From contig JAEEHU010000018.1 of the NCBI GenBank assembly GCA_016280975.1, positions 1 to 42,941 of the forward strand: 42,941 nucleotides of DNA, in the 5' to 3' direction. Positions 1 through 8,668 of this stretch are shown piece after piece (the stretch's first letter is position 1; the number at the start of each line of letters is the position of its first letter). The notes under the pieces are model-generated. The model ran no database searches and was not told the DNA's origin. It was given only the letters and a program-made list of their open reading frames with translations. The DNA comes from Acholeplasmatales bacterium (GTDB lineage Bacteria; Bacillota_I; Bacilli_A; Acholeplasmatales; Anaeroplasmataceae). The position numbers and the translations under genes were made by a program.

Positions 1-23
1 AAAACTATAAAAAATAGAAACGC

Positions 24-52
24 TTGACATTTAGTATTTTATCCTTTATACT
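24..52 (+). promoter_or_regulatory. strong promoter TTGACA-17-TATACT
   Basis: TTGACA lies at 24-29 and TATACT at 47-52, with the ideal 17-bp spacer. Transcription would start near 59 and meet a terminator at 111-135, so the product would be a transcript of about 75 nt unless the terminator is read through. The -35 region (24-36) and 58-71 form an imperfect inverted repeat (TTGACATTTAGTA against TACTAAAATGTCAA), which could be an operator. Confidence 0.65.
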
Positions 53-58
53 ATAGAT

Positions 59-135
59 ACTAAAATGTCAAATGTATTTGACAAATATTCTTTTCTTTTC
101 TTGTTTTTTTAGGAGGAGGCAACTCCTCTTTTTTC
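59..135 (+). ncRNA. candidate short transcript (small RNA or attenuated leader)
   Basis: This is the stretch between the predicted start site of the 24-52 promoter and the T-tract of the 111-135 terminator. It contains a 7-bp hairpin at 66-83 (TGTCAAA, loop TGTA, TTTGACA), a pyrimidine-rich single-stranded stretch, and the terminator hairpin. A 15-codon Phe-rich ORF (65-112, MSNVFDKYSFLFLFF) ends exactly where the terminator stem begins. It has no SD, so a leader-peptide attenuator is possible but unproven. No known RNA family was recognised. Confidence 0.35.
111..135 (+). terminator. rho-independent terminator
   Basis: Stem 111-118 pairs with 123-130 around a GCAA tetraloop (one G-T pair), followed by a run of T. 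Confidence 0.7.
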
Positions 136-211
136 TTGGCAAAAATTTTATAAAAAGAGAAGTAGAATAGGTTATTTTAACTCCTATTTTACAATATATT
201 TCTCAATAAAT

Positions 212-235
212 AATGGCTTTACCAAGCCATTTTTT
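212..235 (+). terminator. rho-independent terminator
   Basis: AATGGCTT (212-219) pairs with AAGCCATT (224-231) around a TACC loop and runs into T residues to 235. Confidence 0.75.
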
Positions 236-329
236 CGTGTTATAATTATTGTGTCCTAGGAAAAGATAACAAGTTAATAATATTTAGTAACAAAATGATT
301 TTACTCTTTATAAGAATAATTATATATGG

Positions 330-335
330 TATAAT
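330..335 (+). promoter_or_regulatory. candidate -10 box for pgsA-recA
   Basis: TATAAT at 330-335, with no good -35 at the right distance. It is the closest promoter-like element to pgsA, and a second TATAAT lies at 241-246. Confidence 0.35.
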
Positions 336-364
336 TATTATCGTGTGAAAGAGAGTTAGATAGT

Positions 365-955
365 ATGACACTTCCTAATAAATTAACGTTAGTTAGAATT
401 ATTTTAATACCAGTGATGATTATATTATTTTATATTCCCTGGTTCAGTGAAAATTTCATCTTTTTAGGTGTATCTTATTTATATTTCATTGAGCTTTTAA
501 TATTTAGTATTGCATCACTTACAGACTTTTTAGATGGTTATATTGCAAGAAAATATAATCTAGTTACTACATTTGGTAAATTCTTAGATCCACTTGCAGA
601 TAAGATGCTAGTATTTAGCTCAATGGCAATTTTAATGCTTAATAATAGTGGAGTTATTCCAAATGGACCACTTGTTCCTATGTGGTGCTTTGTAGTTATG
701 ATAATAAGAGAATTTATGGTATCAGGTATTAGAATGCTTGTTGCTCAAAAGGGTGTTGTTATAGCTGCAGGTAAGCTAGGTAAGTGGAAGACTTTCGTAA
801 CTATGATTGCGATTATGGTACTTTTCTTATCAGGTATTCATGAGGTAGTAATTTGGATTGGACAAATATTAATTTATATTTCATGTCTTCTTACTATATT
901 ATCTGGAATTGAATATTTTTATAAGAGTAGAAGCGTTATTTTTGAATCAATGTAG
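365..955 (+). CDS. pgsA: CDP-diacylglycerol--glycerol-3-phosphate 3-phosphatidyltransferase
   Basis: Integral membrane enzyme that transfers glycerol-3-phosphate to CDP-diacylglycerol, giving phosphatidylglycerophosphate, the committed step to phosphatidylglycerol. The 196-aa length is normal. The CDP-alcohol phosphotransferase signature is complete: D57-G58, A61-R62, G71, D75 and D79 fit DG(x2)AR(x8)G(x3)D(x3)D. The N-terminus (LPNKLTLVRI) matches the family start. About four to six hydrophobic segments follow. It lies 15 bp upstream of recA, a common Firmicute arrangement, and is probably cotranscribed with it. The SD before the ATG is weak (GAGAG). Confidence 0.95.
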   Translation: MTLPNKLTLVRIILIPVMIILFYIPWFSENFIFLGVSYLYFIELLIFSIASLTDFLDGYIARKYNLVTTFGKFLDPLADKMLVFSSMAILMLNNSGVIPNGPLVPMWCFVVMIIREFMVSGIRMLVAQKGVVIAAGKLGKWKTFVTMIAIMVLFLSGIHEVVIWIGQILIYISCLLTILSGIEYFYKSRSVIFESM

Positions 956-970
956 AAAGAGGTTAAAACT

Positions 971-1954
971 GTGGATAATAAAGAAAAGAATCAAGCATTA
1001 GAGGCTGCCTTAAAATCAATAGAAAAAGAATTTGGTAAAGGCTCAGTTATGAGACTTGGTGATAAAGTTGATGATAAAGTTGACGTAATTTCATCTGGTT
1101 CAATTTCACTTGATAGAGCACTTGGTGTTGGTGGATATCCTAAAGGAAGAATAATTGAAATATATGGACCTGAATCATCAGGTAAAACAACATTTGCACT
1201 TTCTGCAATAGCTCAAGCTCAAAAGAATGGTGGCTATGCAGCATTTATCGATGCAGAACATGCACTTGATCCAGTATATGCTAGAAATTTAGGCGTAGAT
1301 ATTGATAATTTAATCTTATCTCAACCAGATTCAGGAGAACAAGCTTTAGAGATTGCTGAGGCTTTAATCAAGTCTGGATCAGTTGATATTATAGTAGTAG
1401 ACTCAGTTGCTGCTTTAGTTCCTGAGGCTGAATTAAATGGTGAAATGGGAGATAATCATGTTGGTCTTCATGCAAGATTAATGAGCCAAGCTATGAGAAA
1501 GATGGCTGGTATTATCTCTAAAACTAACTGTGTTGCAATTTTCATTAACCAAATAAGAGAAAAGGTTGGAGTTATGTTTGGTAATCCAGAAACTACAACT
1601 GGTGGTAGAGCATTAAAGTTCTTCGCATCTATCAGACTTGAGGTTAGAAAAGGAGAAGCAATCAAAGATGGAACTAATCTATTAGGTAATAGAGTTAACC
1701 TAAAGGTTGTTAAGAATAAGGTTGCACCTCCATTTAGAACTGCTGAATGTGATGTAATATTTGGAAAGGGTATTTCTATGCTTGGAGAGCTTGTTGATTT
1801 AGCTGTTGAGGCTAATATTATCAATAAGTCTGGAGCTTGGTTCTCATATGAGGGCTCTAAGATTGGCCAAGGTAGAGAAAATGCTAAGGAATTCTTAAAG
1901 AATAATCCTGATATTGCAGCTAAAATTGAAGAGCAAGTTAGAGCATTAAATTAA
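971..1954 (+). CDS. recA: recombinase RecA
   Basis: DNA strand-exchange ATPase for homologous recombination and SOS co-protease activity. It starts with GTG behind an AGAGG site at 957-962. The Walker A motif GPESSGKT is at residues 66-73, and the Walker B region with the following VDSVAALVP motif is intact. At 327 aa it is slightly short, with a brief C-terminal tail, and no intein is present. It is downstream of pgsA and followed by its own terminator. The identification is unambiguous. Confidence 0.98.
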   Translation: MDNKEKNQALEAALKSIEKEFGKGSVMRLGDKVDDKVDVISSGSISLDRALGVGGYPKGRIIEIYGPESSGKTTFALSAIAQAQKNGGYAAFIDAEHALDPVYARNLGVDIDNLILSQPDSGEQALEIAEALIKSGSVDIIVVDSVAALVPEAELNGEMGDNHVGLHARLMSQAMRKMAGIISKTNCVAIFINQIREKVGVMFGNPETTTGGRALKFFASIRLEVRKGEAIKDGTNLLGNRVNLKVVKNKVAPPFRTAECDVIFGKGISMLGELVDLAVEANIINKSGAWFSYEGSKIGQGRENAKEFLKNNPDIAAKIEEQVRALN

Positions 1955-1963
1955 TTATTAAAT

Positions 1964-1995
1964 GTGGTAATCTAAAAAATTACCACTTTATTATT
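1964..1995 (+). terminator. recA terminator
   Basis: GTGGTAAT (1964-1971) pairs with ATTACCAC (1979-1986) around a 7-nt loop, followed by a T-rich stretch. Confidence 0.75.
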
Positions 1996-1998
1996 TGT

Positions 1999-2027
1999 TT
2001 GACATATACCCTACGGGGGTATATAAT
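1999..2027 (+). promoter_or_regulatory. csoR-copA promoter with CsoR-type operator
   Basis: TTGACA (1999-2004), 17 bp and TATAAT (2022-2027) form a near-perfect promoter. The spacer holds an inverted repeat, ATATACCC (2004-2011) and GGGTATAT (2017-2024) separated by TACGG. This G/C-tract dyad is typical of CsoR operators, so apo-CsoR bound here would block RNA polymerase. Transcription would begin near 2034, 14 nt before the csoR ATG. Confidence 0.85.
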
Positions 2028-2047
2028 AATTGCGTGAGGTGAAATAT

Positions 2048-2338
2048 ATGTCATGTCCAAATTGTAATAAAAAAGAAAGAACTACAGATGAGAAAAAAGC
2101 ATTAATAAATAGACTAAATAGAATTATTGGTCAGATGAATGGAATTAAGGAAATGATTTTAGATGATAGATATTGTGATGATATCCTTATTCAGCTTTCT
2201 GCAGTAGATAAATCAATAAAGTCTTTAGCAAATGTTATTTTAGATAATCATATGCATACATGCTTAATTGAGCATATAGAGAATAAGGATTATGAAATAA
2301 TTGATGAAATAGTAGAATTGTTTAGGAGATTTCAATGA
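2048..2338 (+). CDS. csoR: copper-sensing transcriptional repressor CsoR
   Basis: Member of the CsoR/RcnR/FrmR all-helical repressor family, which dissociates from DNA on binding Cu(I). The Cys-His-Cys copper site is visible as C43, H68 and C72 in the 96-aa protein. An extra CPNC pair sits at residues 3-6 of the N-terminal tail. The ATG at 2048 is chosen because GAGGTG (2036-2041) is correctly spaced and because the upstream in-frame TTG (2030) lies before the predicted transcription start. It overlaps copA by 4 nt (ATGA) and is autoregulated through the operator at 2004-2024. Confidence 0.9.
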   Translation: MSCPNCNKKERTTDEKKALINRLNRIIGQMNGIKEMILDDRYCDDILIQLSAVDKSIKSLANVILDNHMHTCLIEHIENKDYEIIDEIVELFRRFQ

Positions 2339-4812
2339 AAAAGAAGTTTGATATAGAAGGTATGACATGTGCCGCATGTCAGGCTCACGTTGAAAAGGCA
2401 ACTAAAAATCTAGAAGGCGTTTCAAATGTTAATGTCAATTTATTAAGTAATTCTATGGATATTGAATTCGATGAGAATTTTTGTAAGATAGAAGATATTA
2501 AAAAGGCAGTATATGATGCTGGATATAAAGCATATCTAAAGGAAGATACTAAAAAAGAAGAAAAGGTTAAATCTCATACTTTAAGAGATTTAATTATTTC
2601 TTCAGTATTCTTAATTTTACTTATGTATGTATCTATGGGAAATGGAATGCTTAATTGGCCATTATTTCCTTTTATGAGTATGGAGAGTAATAAGATGGGA
2701 TTTGCATTATCTCAGTTCATATTATTACTTCCAATAATATATATCTATAGAAAGTACTTTATAAATGGCTTAAGGATGCTATTTAAAAGAAATCCTAATA
2801 TGGATACTTTAATTGCTATAGGAAGCTTAGCATCTATAATATATGGAGTTTTCTCATTATTTATGATCTCATATGGATATTATTTAATATCTATAGGTGA
2901 TAATTCAGGTATTCAAATAATTGAAAACTACCATATGAATTTATACTTTGAATCAGCTGGTATGATTTTAGTTTTAGTTTCTTTGGGAAAATTTCTAGAG
3001 GAATTATCAAAAAGAAAAACAACTAAGGAGCTAGAAAATTTAATAAAATTAAAGCCTGATACTGCACTATTATTTGAGGATAATAAGGAAGTATTAATTG
3101 ATGCGAAGGATGTAAAAATTGATGATATCCTAATTATTAAAAAAGGAGCTATTGTTCCTGTAGATGGAGTAGTAGTTGAAGGAAATGGATCAATTAACGA
3201 GGCAAATATTACAGGTGAATCTATTCCAAGATATAAGGATATTGATGATTTATGCTATTCATCAACAATCTTAGAAAGTGGTTATTTAAAGATTAAGGCA
3301 ACTAAGGTTGGTGATGATACATCAATTGCTAAAATAATTAATTTGGTAAGTGAGGCATCAAATAGTAAAGCACCAATATCAAAGCTTGCCGATAGAATAT
3401 CTAAGTTATTTGTTCCAATTATCATATTAATTTCATTATTAACATTTACAGTTAATATGATTTTAGCCTCAAGCTTAAATTATGATAATTCATTTGAGCT
3501 TGCCTTAAATTTTGCTATTACAGTATTAGTTATTGCATGTCCTTGTGCCCTAGGCCTTGCAACACCAGTTGCTATTATGGTTGGAACAGGAAAAGGTGCG
3601 TCTTTAGGCTTATTAATCAAGAACGCAAGTATATTAGAAAATACAGGTAAGATTAAAACTATAGTATTTGATAAGACAGGAACTATCACAAATGGTACAC
3701 CTAATGTCTCTGATTTTAATATAGATGATAAATATAAGGATATCATCTATTCAATGGAAGTAAAATCAAGTCATCCACTTGCTAATTCTATTTGTAAATA
3801 TTTAAATGATTCTAATAATTTAGATATCGAAATAGAAGAAATAGTAGGTATGGGTATAAAGGCTTTATATAATAATGAGACATATTATATTTCAAACGAT
3901 AAGATATTAATAAAGCTAAATATTGAAAATACCTACAAGGATGTAATTGATAAATTATCTAAAGAAGGAAAAACTCCATTATTATTCATTAAAAATAATG
4001 AAATCTTAGGATACTTAGCTTTAAAGGATGAGGTTAAGGAAAACACTAAGGATGCGATAAAAGCCTTAAATGATATGAATATTAAGACTATTATGCTTAC
4101 AGGTGATAATAATATTACAGCCTCATCTATCGCAAATGAGATAGGAATTAGTAGTGTTATATCTGATGTACTTCCAGTTGATAAGGGAGATATCATTGAT
4201 AAATTAAAGATGGAAAATGGTGGCTTAATATCAATGGTAGGAGATGGTGTTAATGATGCAATTGCGCTATCTAAAAGTGATATTGCAATATCAGTTAAAG
4301 GCGCATCAGATGTTGCCATTGGTACATCTGATATAATATTAGTATCAAATGATTTATTTGATATTGTTAATGTAATAAGACTTTCTAAAAGAGTTTTATT
4401 TACAATTAAATTATGCTTATTCTGGGCATTTTTCTATAACTTGATATGTGTAGTTTTAGCAACAGGATTCTTATTCTATGTAAATGGATTTAAGATGATT
4501 CCAATGTATGGTTCTATTGCTATGAGTATATCAAGTGTAAGTGTAGTATTAACTGCACTATCAATTAATTTGTTTAAAAAGAAAAATAATAATATAAAGG
4601 AGATTAAAGAAATGAAAGAAGAAATTAAGGTATTAGGAATGATGTGTGAAAAGTGTGAGCATCATGTTGAGGAGGCTTGTAAGATTAATTCAAATATTAC
4701 AAGCGTAAAGGCAAATAGAAAGAAGAATAATGTAGTAATTGAATATAATGATTCAATTAATTTAGATGAGATTAAAGAAAGCATTAAAAATGCTGGTTAT
4801 GAAGTAAAATAA
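2335..4812 (+). CDS. copA: Cu(I)-translocating P-type ATPase with a C-terminal CopZ-like domain
   Basis: P1B-type ATPase that exports Cu(I) from the cytoplasm. The order is: N-terminal heavy-metal domain (GMTCAAC, C12 and C15), membrane helices, TGES actuator motif near 293-296, CPC metal site in the membrane (402-404), DKTGT phosphorylation site (D446), HP motif (H480-P481) and GDGVNDA (636-642). At 825 aa it is longer than usual because a second metal-binding domain (MMCEKC, C771 and C774) follows the last helix, whereas most CopA proteins carry these only at the N-terminus. Met760, which begins this extra domain, is preceded by a strong in-frame SD (4596-4602). It is translationally coupled to csoR. 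Confidence 0.95.
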   Translation: MKKKFDIEGMTCAACQAHVEKATKNLEGVSNVNVNLLSNSMDIEFDENFCKIEDIKKAVYDAGYKAYLKEDTKKEEKVKSHTLRDLIISSVFLILLMYVSMGNGMLNWPLFPFMSMESNKMGFALSQFILLLPIIYIYRKYFINGLRMLFKRNPNMDTLIAIGSLASIIYGVFSLFMISYGYYLISIGDNSGIQIIENYHMNLYFESAGMILVLVSLGKFLEELSKRKTTKELENLIKLKPDTALLFEDNKEVLIDAKDVKIDDILIIKKGAIVPVDGVVVEGNGSINEANITGESIPRYKDIDDLCYSSTILESGYLKIKATKVGDDTSIAKIINLVSEASNSKAPISKLADRISKLFVPIIILISLLTFTVNMILASSLNYDNSFELALNFAITVLVIACPCALGLATPVAIMVGTGKGASLGLLIKNASILENTGKIKTIVFDKTGTITNGTPNVSDFNIDDKYKDIIYSMEVKSSHPLANSICKYLNDSNNLDIEIEEIVGMGIKALYNNETYYISNDKILIKLNIENTYKDVIDKLSKEGKTPLLFIKNNEILGYLALKDEVKENTKDAIKALNDMNIKTIMLTGDNNITASSIANEIGISSVISDVLPVDKGDIIDKLKMENGGLISMVGDGVNDAIALSKSDIAISVKGASDVAIGTSDIILVSNDLFDIVNVIRLSKRVLFTIKLCLFWAFFYNLICVVLATGFLFYVNGFKMIPMYGSIAMSISSVSVVLTALSINLFKKKNNNIKEIKEMKEEIKVLGMMCEKCEHHVEEACKINSNITSVKANRKKNNVVIEYNDSINLDEIKESIKNAGYEVK
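4596..4602 (+). promoter_or_regulatory. internal SD before in-frame ATG 4612 (candidate free CopZ start)
   Basis: AAAGGAG lies 9 nt before the ATG at 4612-4614, inside and in frame with copA (codon 760). Initiation here would give a 66-aa protein ending with copA at 4812, the size of the CopZ copper chaperone, with an MxCxxC motif. It could be a chance SD in A/G-rich coding DNA. Confidence 0.45.
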
Positions 4813-4830
4813 TTTATATGAAGTATTTAT

Positions 4831-4841
4831 TATGATATAAT
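4831..4841 (+). promoter_or_regulatory. extended -10 promoter of the FAD-Nudix-PHP-engB operon
   Basis: TATGATATAAT has a TG one base before TATAAT (4836-4841) and no -35 box. The predicted start, near 4848, coincides with the GAGG ribosome site at 4847-4850, so the leader is only about 11 nt. Confidence 0.7.
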
Positions 4842-4858
4842 AAATCGAGGTTTTAATT

Positions 4859-5908
4859 ATGAATATTGCGATTATAGGTGCTGGTGCTTCTGGTTTATAT
4901 TTAGCATCACTTTTAAAAGATTCTAAAATTAAATATCAGATTTTCAATAAGGGTAAGGTTGGATCTAAGATACTTGCATCTGGTAATGGTAGATGTAATA
5001 TTTCTAATAAAAATTTAGATTATGATAAATATCATAACAACGCTATTGCAAAATACTTAATTGATAATTATAAGGATAAATTATATAAATCATTCGATGA
5101 TTTAAAGATTTATACAAAAGAGCTAGATGAGGGAAGATTATACCCAATATCTGAATTCTCTGAATCAGTATTAGATATTATTTTAGATAATATAAATAAG
5201 AATTCTATTATTGATTTAGAGGTTACTAAAATAAATAAGAAAAATGGAAAATATTATATTAATAATGAGTATGGTCCATTTGATAAAGTAGTAGTCGCAA
5301 CAGGCTCACCTGCAGGCTTGAAGGTTGGAAGAAGCTTATCATTTTTAAATGATTTAAATGTTAAGATTAATCCATTTAAGCCATCACTATCTGGATTCTT
5401 ATTGAGTGAAGATGTAAAGGATATATCTGGCGTTAGAGCGAAGGCTTCTGTTTCCTTATATAACGATAATAAGCTTATTCATGAGGAATCTGGTGAAATT
5501 ATTTTTAAGGATAAGGGTATATCAGGAATTTGTATAATGAATCTATCAAGCTATTATAATAAGCTTGAGTTTAAAAATCCAAAGTTAAAAATAGATTTAT
5601 ATAATGGTAAAAAATATGATTCTTATAAATCTGTATTAAATCCAAAATTACATAAATATATCATTAAGAATAATTTAGGATTTGGTATATTAGAATTTAA
5701 TATAAAGGGCTTATATCCTATGGAATTTGCTCAAGTGGCAGCTGGTGGAATTGATATTAATGATATTAATTTAAACCTAACACTTAAAAATGATAATGAT
5801 ATCTATGTTATGGGTGAAATAATAGATTGTGATGGATTATGTGGTGGATATAATTTATCATTTGCATTTATGTCTGCACTTCTTGTAAATGAGGAGTTAA
5901 GAAAATGA
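4859..5908 (+). CDS. BaiN/HI0933-family FAD-dependent oxidoreductase
   Basis: Flavoprotein with an N-terminal Rossmann fold (GAGASG, G7-x-G9-x-x-G12). The GNGRCNISN motif near residue 45 and the C-terminal CGGYNLSFAF motif are typical of the HI0933/BaiN family. The reaction is not established for most members. At 349 aa it is shorter than the usual ~400, mainly in the middle domain. It is the first gene of a six-gene unit and overlaps the next flavoprotein by 4 nt, so the two may work together. The start is set by GAGG at 4847-4850. Confidence 0.8.
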   Translation: MNIAIIGAGASGLYLASLLKDSKIKYQIFNKGKVGSKILASGNGRCNISNKNLDYDKYHNNAIAKYLIDNYKDKLYKSFDDLKIYTKELDEGRLYPISEFSESVLDIILDNINKNSIIDLEVTKINKKNGKYYINNEYGPFDKVVVATGSPAGLKVGRSLSFLNDLNVKINPFKPSLSGFLLSEDVKDISGVRAKASVSLYNDNKLIHEESGEIIFKDKGISGICIMNLSSYYNKLEFKNPKLKIDLYNGKKYDSYKSVLNPKLHKYIIKNNLGFGILEFNIKGLYPMEFAQVAAGGIDINDINLNLTLKNDNDIYVMGEIIDCDGLCGGYNLSFAFMSALLVNEELRK

Positions 5909-7455
5909 AATATGTAATCGATAATTTTAAAATATCACCCAAGGATCAGGATAAGCTAGAAGCTATTATTAAAAATAAATATAAGCTAGGTGATTTTAAA
6001 TATAAAATCATTCGTAGATCAATAGATGCTAGAAAAAAGACTGATGTTAAATTAATCTATAAAATCGTAATAGAAGTAGATAAAAAAGTTAATAATAAGG
6101 ATTTAGTTGAATATATTGATAAGGATATTAAGCTTAAATATCCAAAGTATAAGAATTCAGATAGACCTATTATCGTAGGCTTTGGACCTGCTGGTATGTT
6201 TGCAGGATTATATCTTGCACGCTGTAATGCAAGACCTATCATAATTGAGCGTGGTGGTAAGGTTGAAGATAGAAAAAAGGATATTGATGAATTCTTAAAT
6301 AATAAGAAATTAAATATCAATTCTAATATTCAATTTGGTGAAGGTGGAGCTGGTACTTTTTCTGATGGAAAATTGACTACTAACCTTAAGGATCCACTTG
6401 TTAATTTTATCTTAAATGAATTCTATTTACATGGTGCTAAAGAGGATATCCTATATGATAGTATGCCTCATATAGGTACTGATTATCTTGAAATAATAGT
6501 TAAAAATATTAGAGAAGAAATCATATCATTAGGTGGAGAATTCTATTTTAATACTAAATTTACTAAAGTAAGTGGAGATAATAATTTAGAAGTATCTGCC
6601 CTTGATTTAAAGAATAATAAAGAGATTAATTTTAAAACTAATCATCTAATTTTAGGTATTGGTCATAGCGCAAAGGATACTATTAGATATTTATATAATG
6701 AGTTAAATATCAATATGGAACAAAAGGCATTCTCTATGGGTGTAAGAATTGAGCATAAAAAGGAAGCTATAGATTATGCTCAATATGGAGAATTCCATAA
6801 ATATTTACCAAGTGCCTATTATAAGCTTGCGACACATATAAATGGGCGTGGTATTTATACCTTCTGTATGTGTCCTGGTGGCTATGTAATGGCATCTCAA
6901 TCAGATAATGATACTATTTTAGTAAATGGTATGAGTAATAATAAAAGAGATGGAAAAAACTCAAATAGTGCTATTTTAGTTGATGTCAAGCCATCTGATT
7001 ATGATAAGGGTAATGTCTTAGATGGTATTGATTATCAAGAAAAATATGAGCATTTAGCCTATCTTGAGGCTAAAGACTATAGAGCGCCAGCTAATTTAGT
7101 TGGTGAATTTTTAAATGATGATATTGCAAAATCATTAAGAAGTATTAATACATCATATCCACATGGCTTATTTTTTACAGATTTAAGGAAATGTTTGCCT
7201 GAATTTGTAGTTGATGGCATAAAAAATGGTATAATTGAATTTGATAAGAAGCTAAAAGGCTTTAATAATCCAGATGCGGTTTTAGTTGGCATAGAGGCAA
7301 GAAGCTCATCTCCTGTAAGAATACTAAGAGATGAAAAGGGTATAAGTAGTAAAAAGGGTATCTATCCAATTGGTGAGGGCGCAGGATACGCTGGTGGTAT
7401 AGTTACATCGGCTGTAGATGGATTAAAATGTGCTCTAAATATAGTTGAGGAGTAA
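5905..7455 (+). CDS. FAD-dependent dehydrogenase (COG2509 type)
   Basis: A 516-aa flavoprotein with an ~80-residue N-terminal domain before the FAD-binding motif GFGPAG (92-97). The sequence GEGGAGTFSDGKLTT near 150 and the C-terminal GEGAGYAGGI motif are characteristic of this uncharacterised dehydrogenase group. The substrate is unknown. Its ATG overlaps the stop of the preceding flavoprotein gene (ATGA), indicating coupled translation. The Nudix gene begins 2 nt after its stop. Confidence 0.8.
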   Translation: MKYVIDNFKISPKDQDKLEAIIKNKYKLGDFKYKIIRRSIDARKKTDVKLIYKIVIEVDKKVNNKDLVEYIDKDIKLKYPKYKNSDRPIIVGFGPAGMFAGLYLARCNARPIIIERGGKVEDRKKDIDEFLNNKKLNINSNIQFGEGGAGTFSDGKLTTNLKDPLVNFILNEFYLHGAKEDILYDSMPHIGTDYLEIIVKNIREEIISLGGEFYFNTKFTKVSGDNNLEVSALDLKNNKEINFKTNHLILGIGHSAKDTIRYLYNELNINMEQKAFSMGVRIEHKKEAIDYAQYGEFHKYLPSAYYKLATHINGRGIYTFCMCPGGYVMASQSDNDTILVNGMSNNKRDGKNSNSAILVDVKPSDYDKGNVLDGIDYQEKYEHLAYLEAKDYRAPANLVGEFLNDDIAKSLRSINTSYPHGLFFTDLRKCLPEFVVDGIKNGIIEFDKKLKGFNNPDAVLVGIEARSSSPVRILRDEKGISSKKGIYPIGEGAGYAGGIVTSAVDGLKCALNIVEE

Positions 7456-7457
7456 AT

Positions 7458-7862
7458 ATGAAAAAGATTTCTTGTGGTGTTATTTTATATAAAAAGGTAA
7501 ATGGTGTTAATGAATATGTGCTTGTAATGGAATCGACTGGTTCTTATTCATTCCCAAAGGGACAATTAAATGAAAATGAATCAGTACTTGATTGTGCATT
7601 AAGAGAGACTTTAGAAGAAACTGGTGTCACTCCAACATTAATTCCAAATATGAAAAGAACAATTACATATAAGATACCAACAGGAGATATTAAGGAAGTT
7701 ACTTATTATGTTGGTGAATACGAGGGTGAATTAAATCCAATTGATAAGGCAATCTTACAAGCTAAGTCTTATCCAATTGATGTATGCTTATCCTTATTAA
7801 AATTCAATCAACTTAAGGATTTACTTCTTGAAGTAGATTTTATGTTAGGACTAAAGAAATGA
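7458..7862 (+). CDS. Nudix hydrolase
   Basis: A 134-aa single-domain Nudix pyrophosphohydrolase. The Nudix box spans residues 35-57: G35, E41, R49-E50, E53-E54 and G56. It fits GX5EX7REUXEEXGU except that the usual aliphatic residue after RE is Thr51. The SFPKG segment before the box is typical of bis(5'-nucleosyl)-tetraphosphatase-like members, but the substrate cannot be read from the sequence. A GAGGAG SD lies in the end of the upstream gene. It overlaps the PHP gene by 4 nt. Confidence 0.85.
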   Translation: MKKISCGVILYKKVNGVNEYVLVMESTGSYSFPKGQLNENESVLDCALRETLEETGVTPTLIPNMKRTITYKIPTGDIKEVTYYVGEYEGELNPIDKAILQAKSYPIDVCLSLLKFNQLKDLLLEVDFMLGLKK

Positions 7863-8668
7863 TAGCTGATTTACATACACATTCAACATACTCTGATGGT
7901 AAATATACTATCTATGAGCTTGTTGATTACGCAAAGGAAAAAAATCTTGATATAATGGCACTTACCGATCACGATACTGTAAATGGTGATGATTTAGCGT
8001 ATAACTATGCTAAAGAAAAGGGGCTATTTCTTTTAAGAGGAATTGAGCTTTCAACAAGATGTGATGGCGAGATGGTTCATATTATTGGTCTATTTAAAAA
8101 TAATATAGTGCCAGAATCTCTAAGAAAAGTGACAAATGATATGTTGTTTGAAAGAAGAAATCGAGCTATTAAAATGATGAATAATATTTCATCTGAGTGT
8201 AATTTAGAGATTCATTTAGATGAGCTATTGAAATTTAATTCTATAACAAGAAAGAATATGCTTGATCATATAATGAAATATAATGATATCAATTATAATG
8301 ATGCTAAGAAGCTATTCTCATATGAATCTAAGTTTTATATTCCATCAAATAATTTAAGTGTATCAGATGGAATAAAAATATTAGATGATGCGGGGGCTAT
8401 TAAAATACTTGCACATCCATGCTTAGTTAAGGATGAAGTATTAGAAAAAATAATTGATTTAGGATTTGATGGAATGGAATGTTACTATACAAATCCGAAA
8501 AATGATATTGAAAAATATAAGAAAATTGCAAAAGAGCATAACTTATTTATTTCTGGTGGTAGTGATTTTCATGGGGATAATTCCCATGGAGATTTAAAAT
8601 CATCATATATTGAAGATAAGGAGGTATTACCAATATTAAAGCTATTGGGAATAGAATATGGTAATTAA
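7859..8668 (+). CDS. PHP-domain metallo-phosphoesterase (COG0613 type)
   Basis: A 269-aa PHP domain with the expected metal ligands: DLHTHSTYSDG (H6, H8, D13), LTDHDT near 36-41, RGIELST near 60-66, a LAHP motif near 180 and GGSDFHG near 232-238. Characterised relatives are 3',5'-nucleoside bisphosphate phosphatases or 5'-3' exoribonucleases of the RNase AM group, so a role in nucleotide or RNA turnover is likely but inferred. It overlaps the Nudix gene (4 nt) and engB (11 nt). Confidence 0.85.
   Translation: MIADLHTHSTYSDGKYTIYELVDYAKEKNLDIMALTDHDTVNGDDLAYNYAKEKGLFLLRGIELSTRCDGEMVHIIGLFKNNIVPESLRKVTNDMLFERRNRAIKMMNNISSECNLEIHLDELLKFNSITRKNMLDHIMKYNDINYNDAKKLFSYESKFYIPSNNLSVSDGIKILDDAGAIKILAHPCLVKDEVLEKIIDLGFDGMECYYTNPKNDIEKYKKIAKEHNLFISGGSDFHGDNSHGDLKSSYIEDKEVLPILKLLGIEYGN

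Larger units (their letters stand above)
1..364. other. non-coding region upstream of pgsA
   Basis: No convincing gene is visible on either strand. The region holds a strong promoter (24-52), a short inverted repeat (66-83), two rho-independent terminators (111-135 and 212-235) and a -10-like box just before pgsA (330-335). The 5' end may be the tail of an upstream intergenic region cut by the window. Confidence 0.6.

Noticed and set aside
65-112. Phe-rich 15-codon leader peptide as a proven attenuator
   Set aside because: It has no ribosome site and lies in T-rich DNA where Phe codons arise by chance, and the downstream genes are not aromatic-related. Kept only as a possibility within the short-transcript finding.
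1468-1824. Open frame on the strand opposite recA
   Set aside because: A shadow of recA codon usage. There is no SD and no family resemblance. The same holds for the other opposite-strand frames inside copA, pflB, ktrB and the DUF1538 gene.
971-1954. Possible intein or truncation in recA
   Set aside because: All core motifs are contiguous and the length is close to normal.
2030-2047. TTG start for csoR at 2030
   Set aside because: It lies upstream of the predicted transcription start. The ATG at 2048 has a proper GAGGTG.
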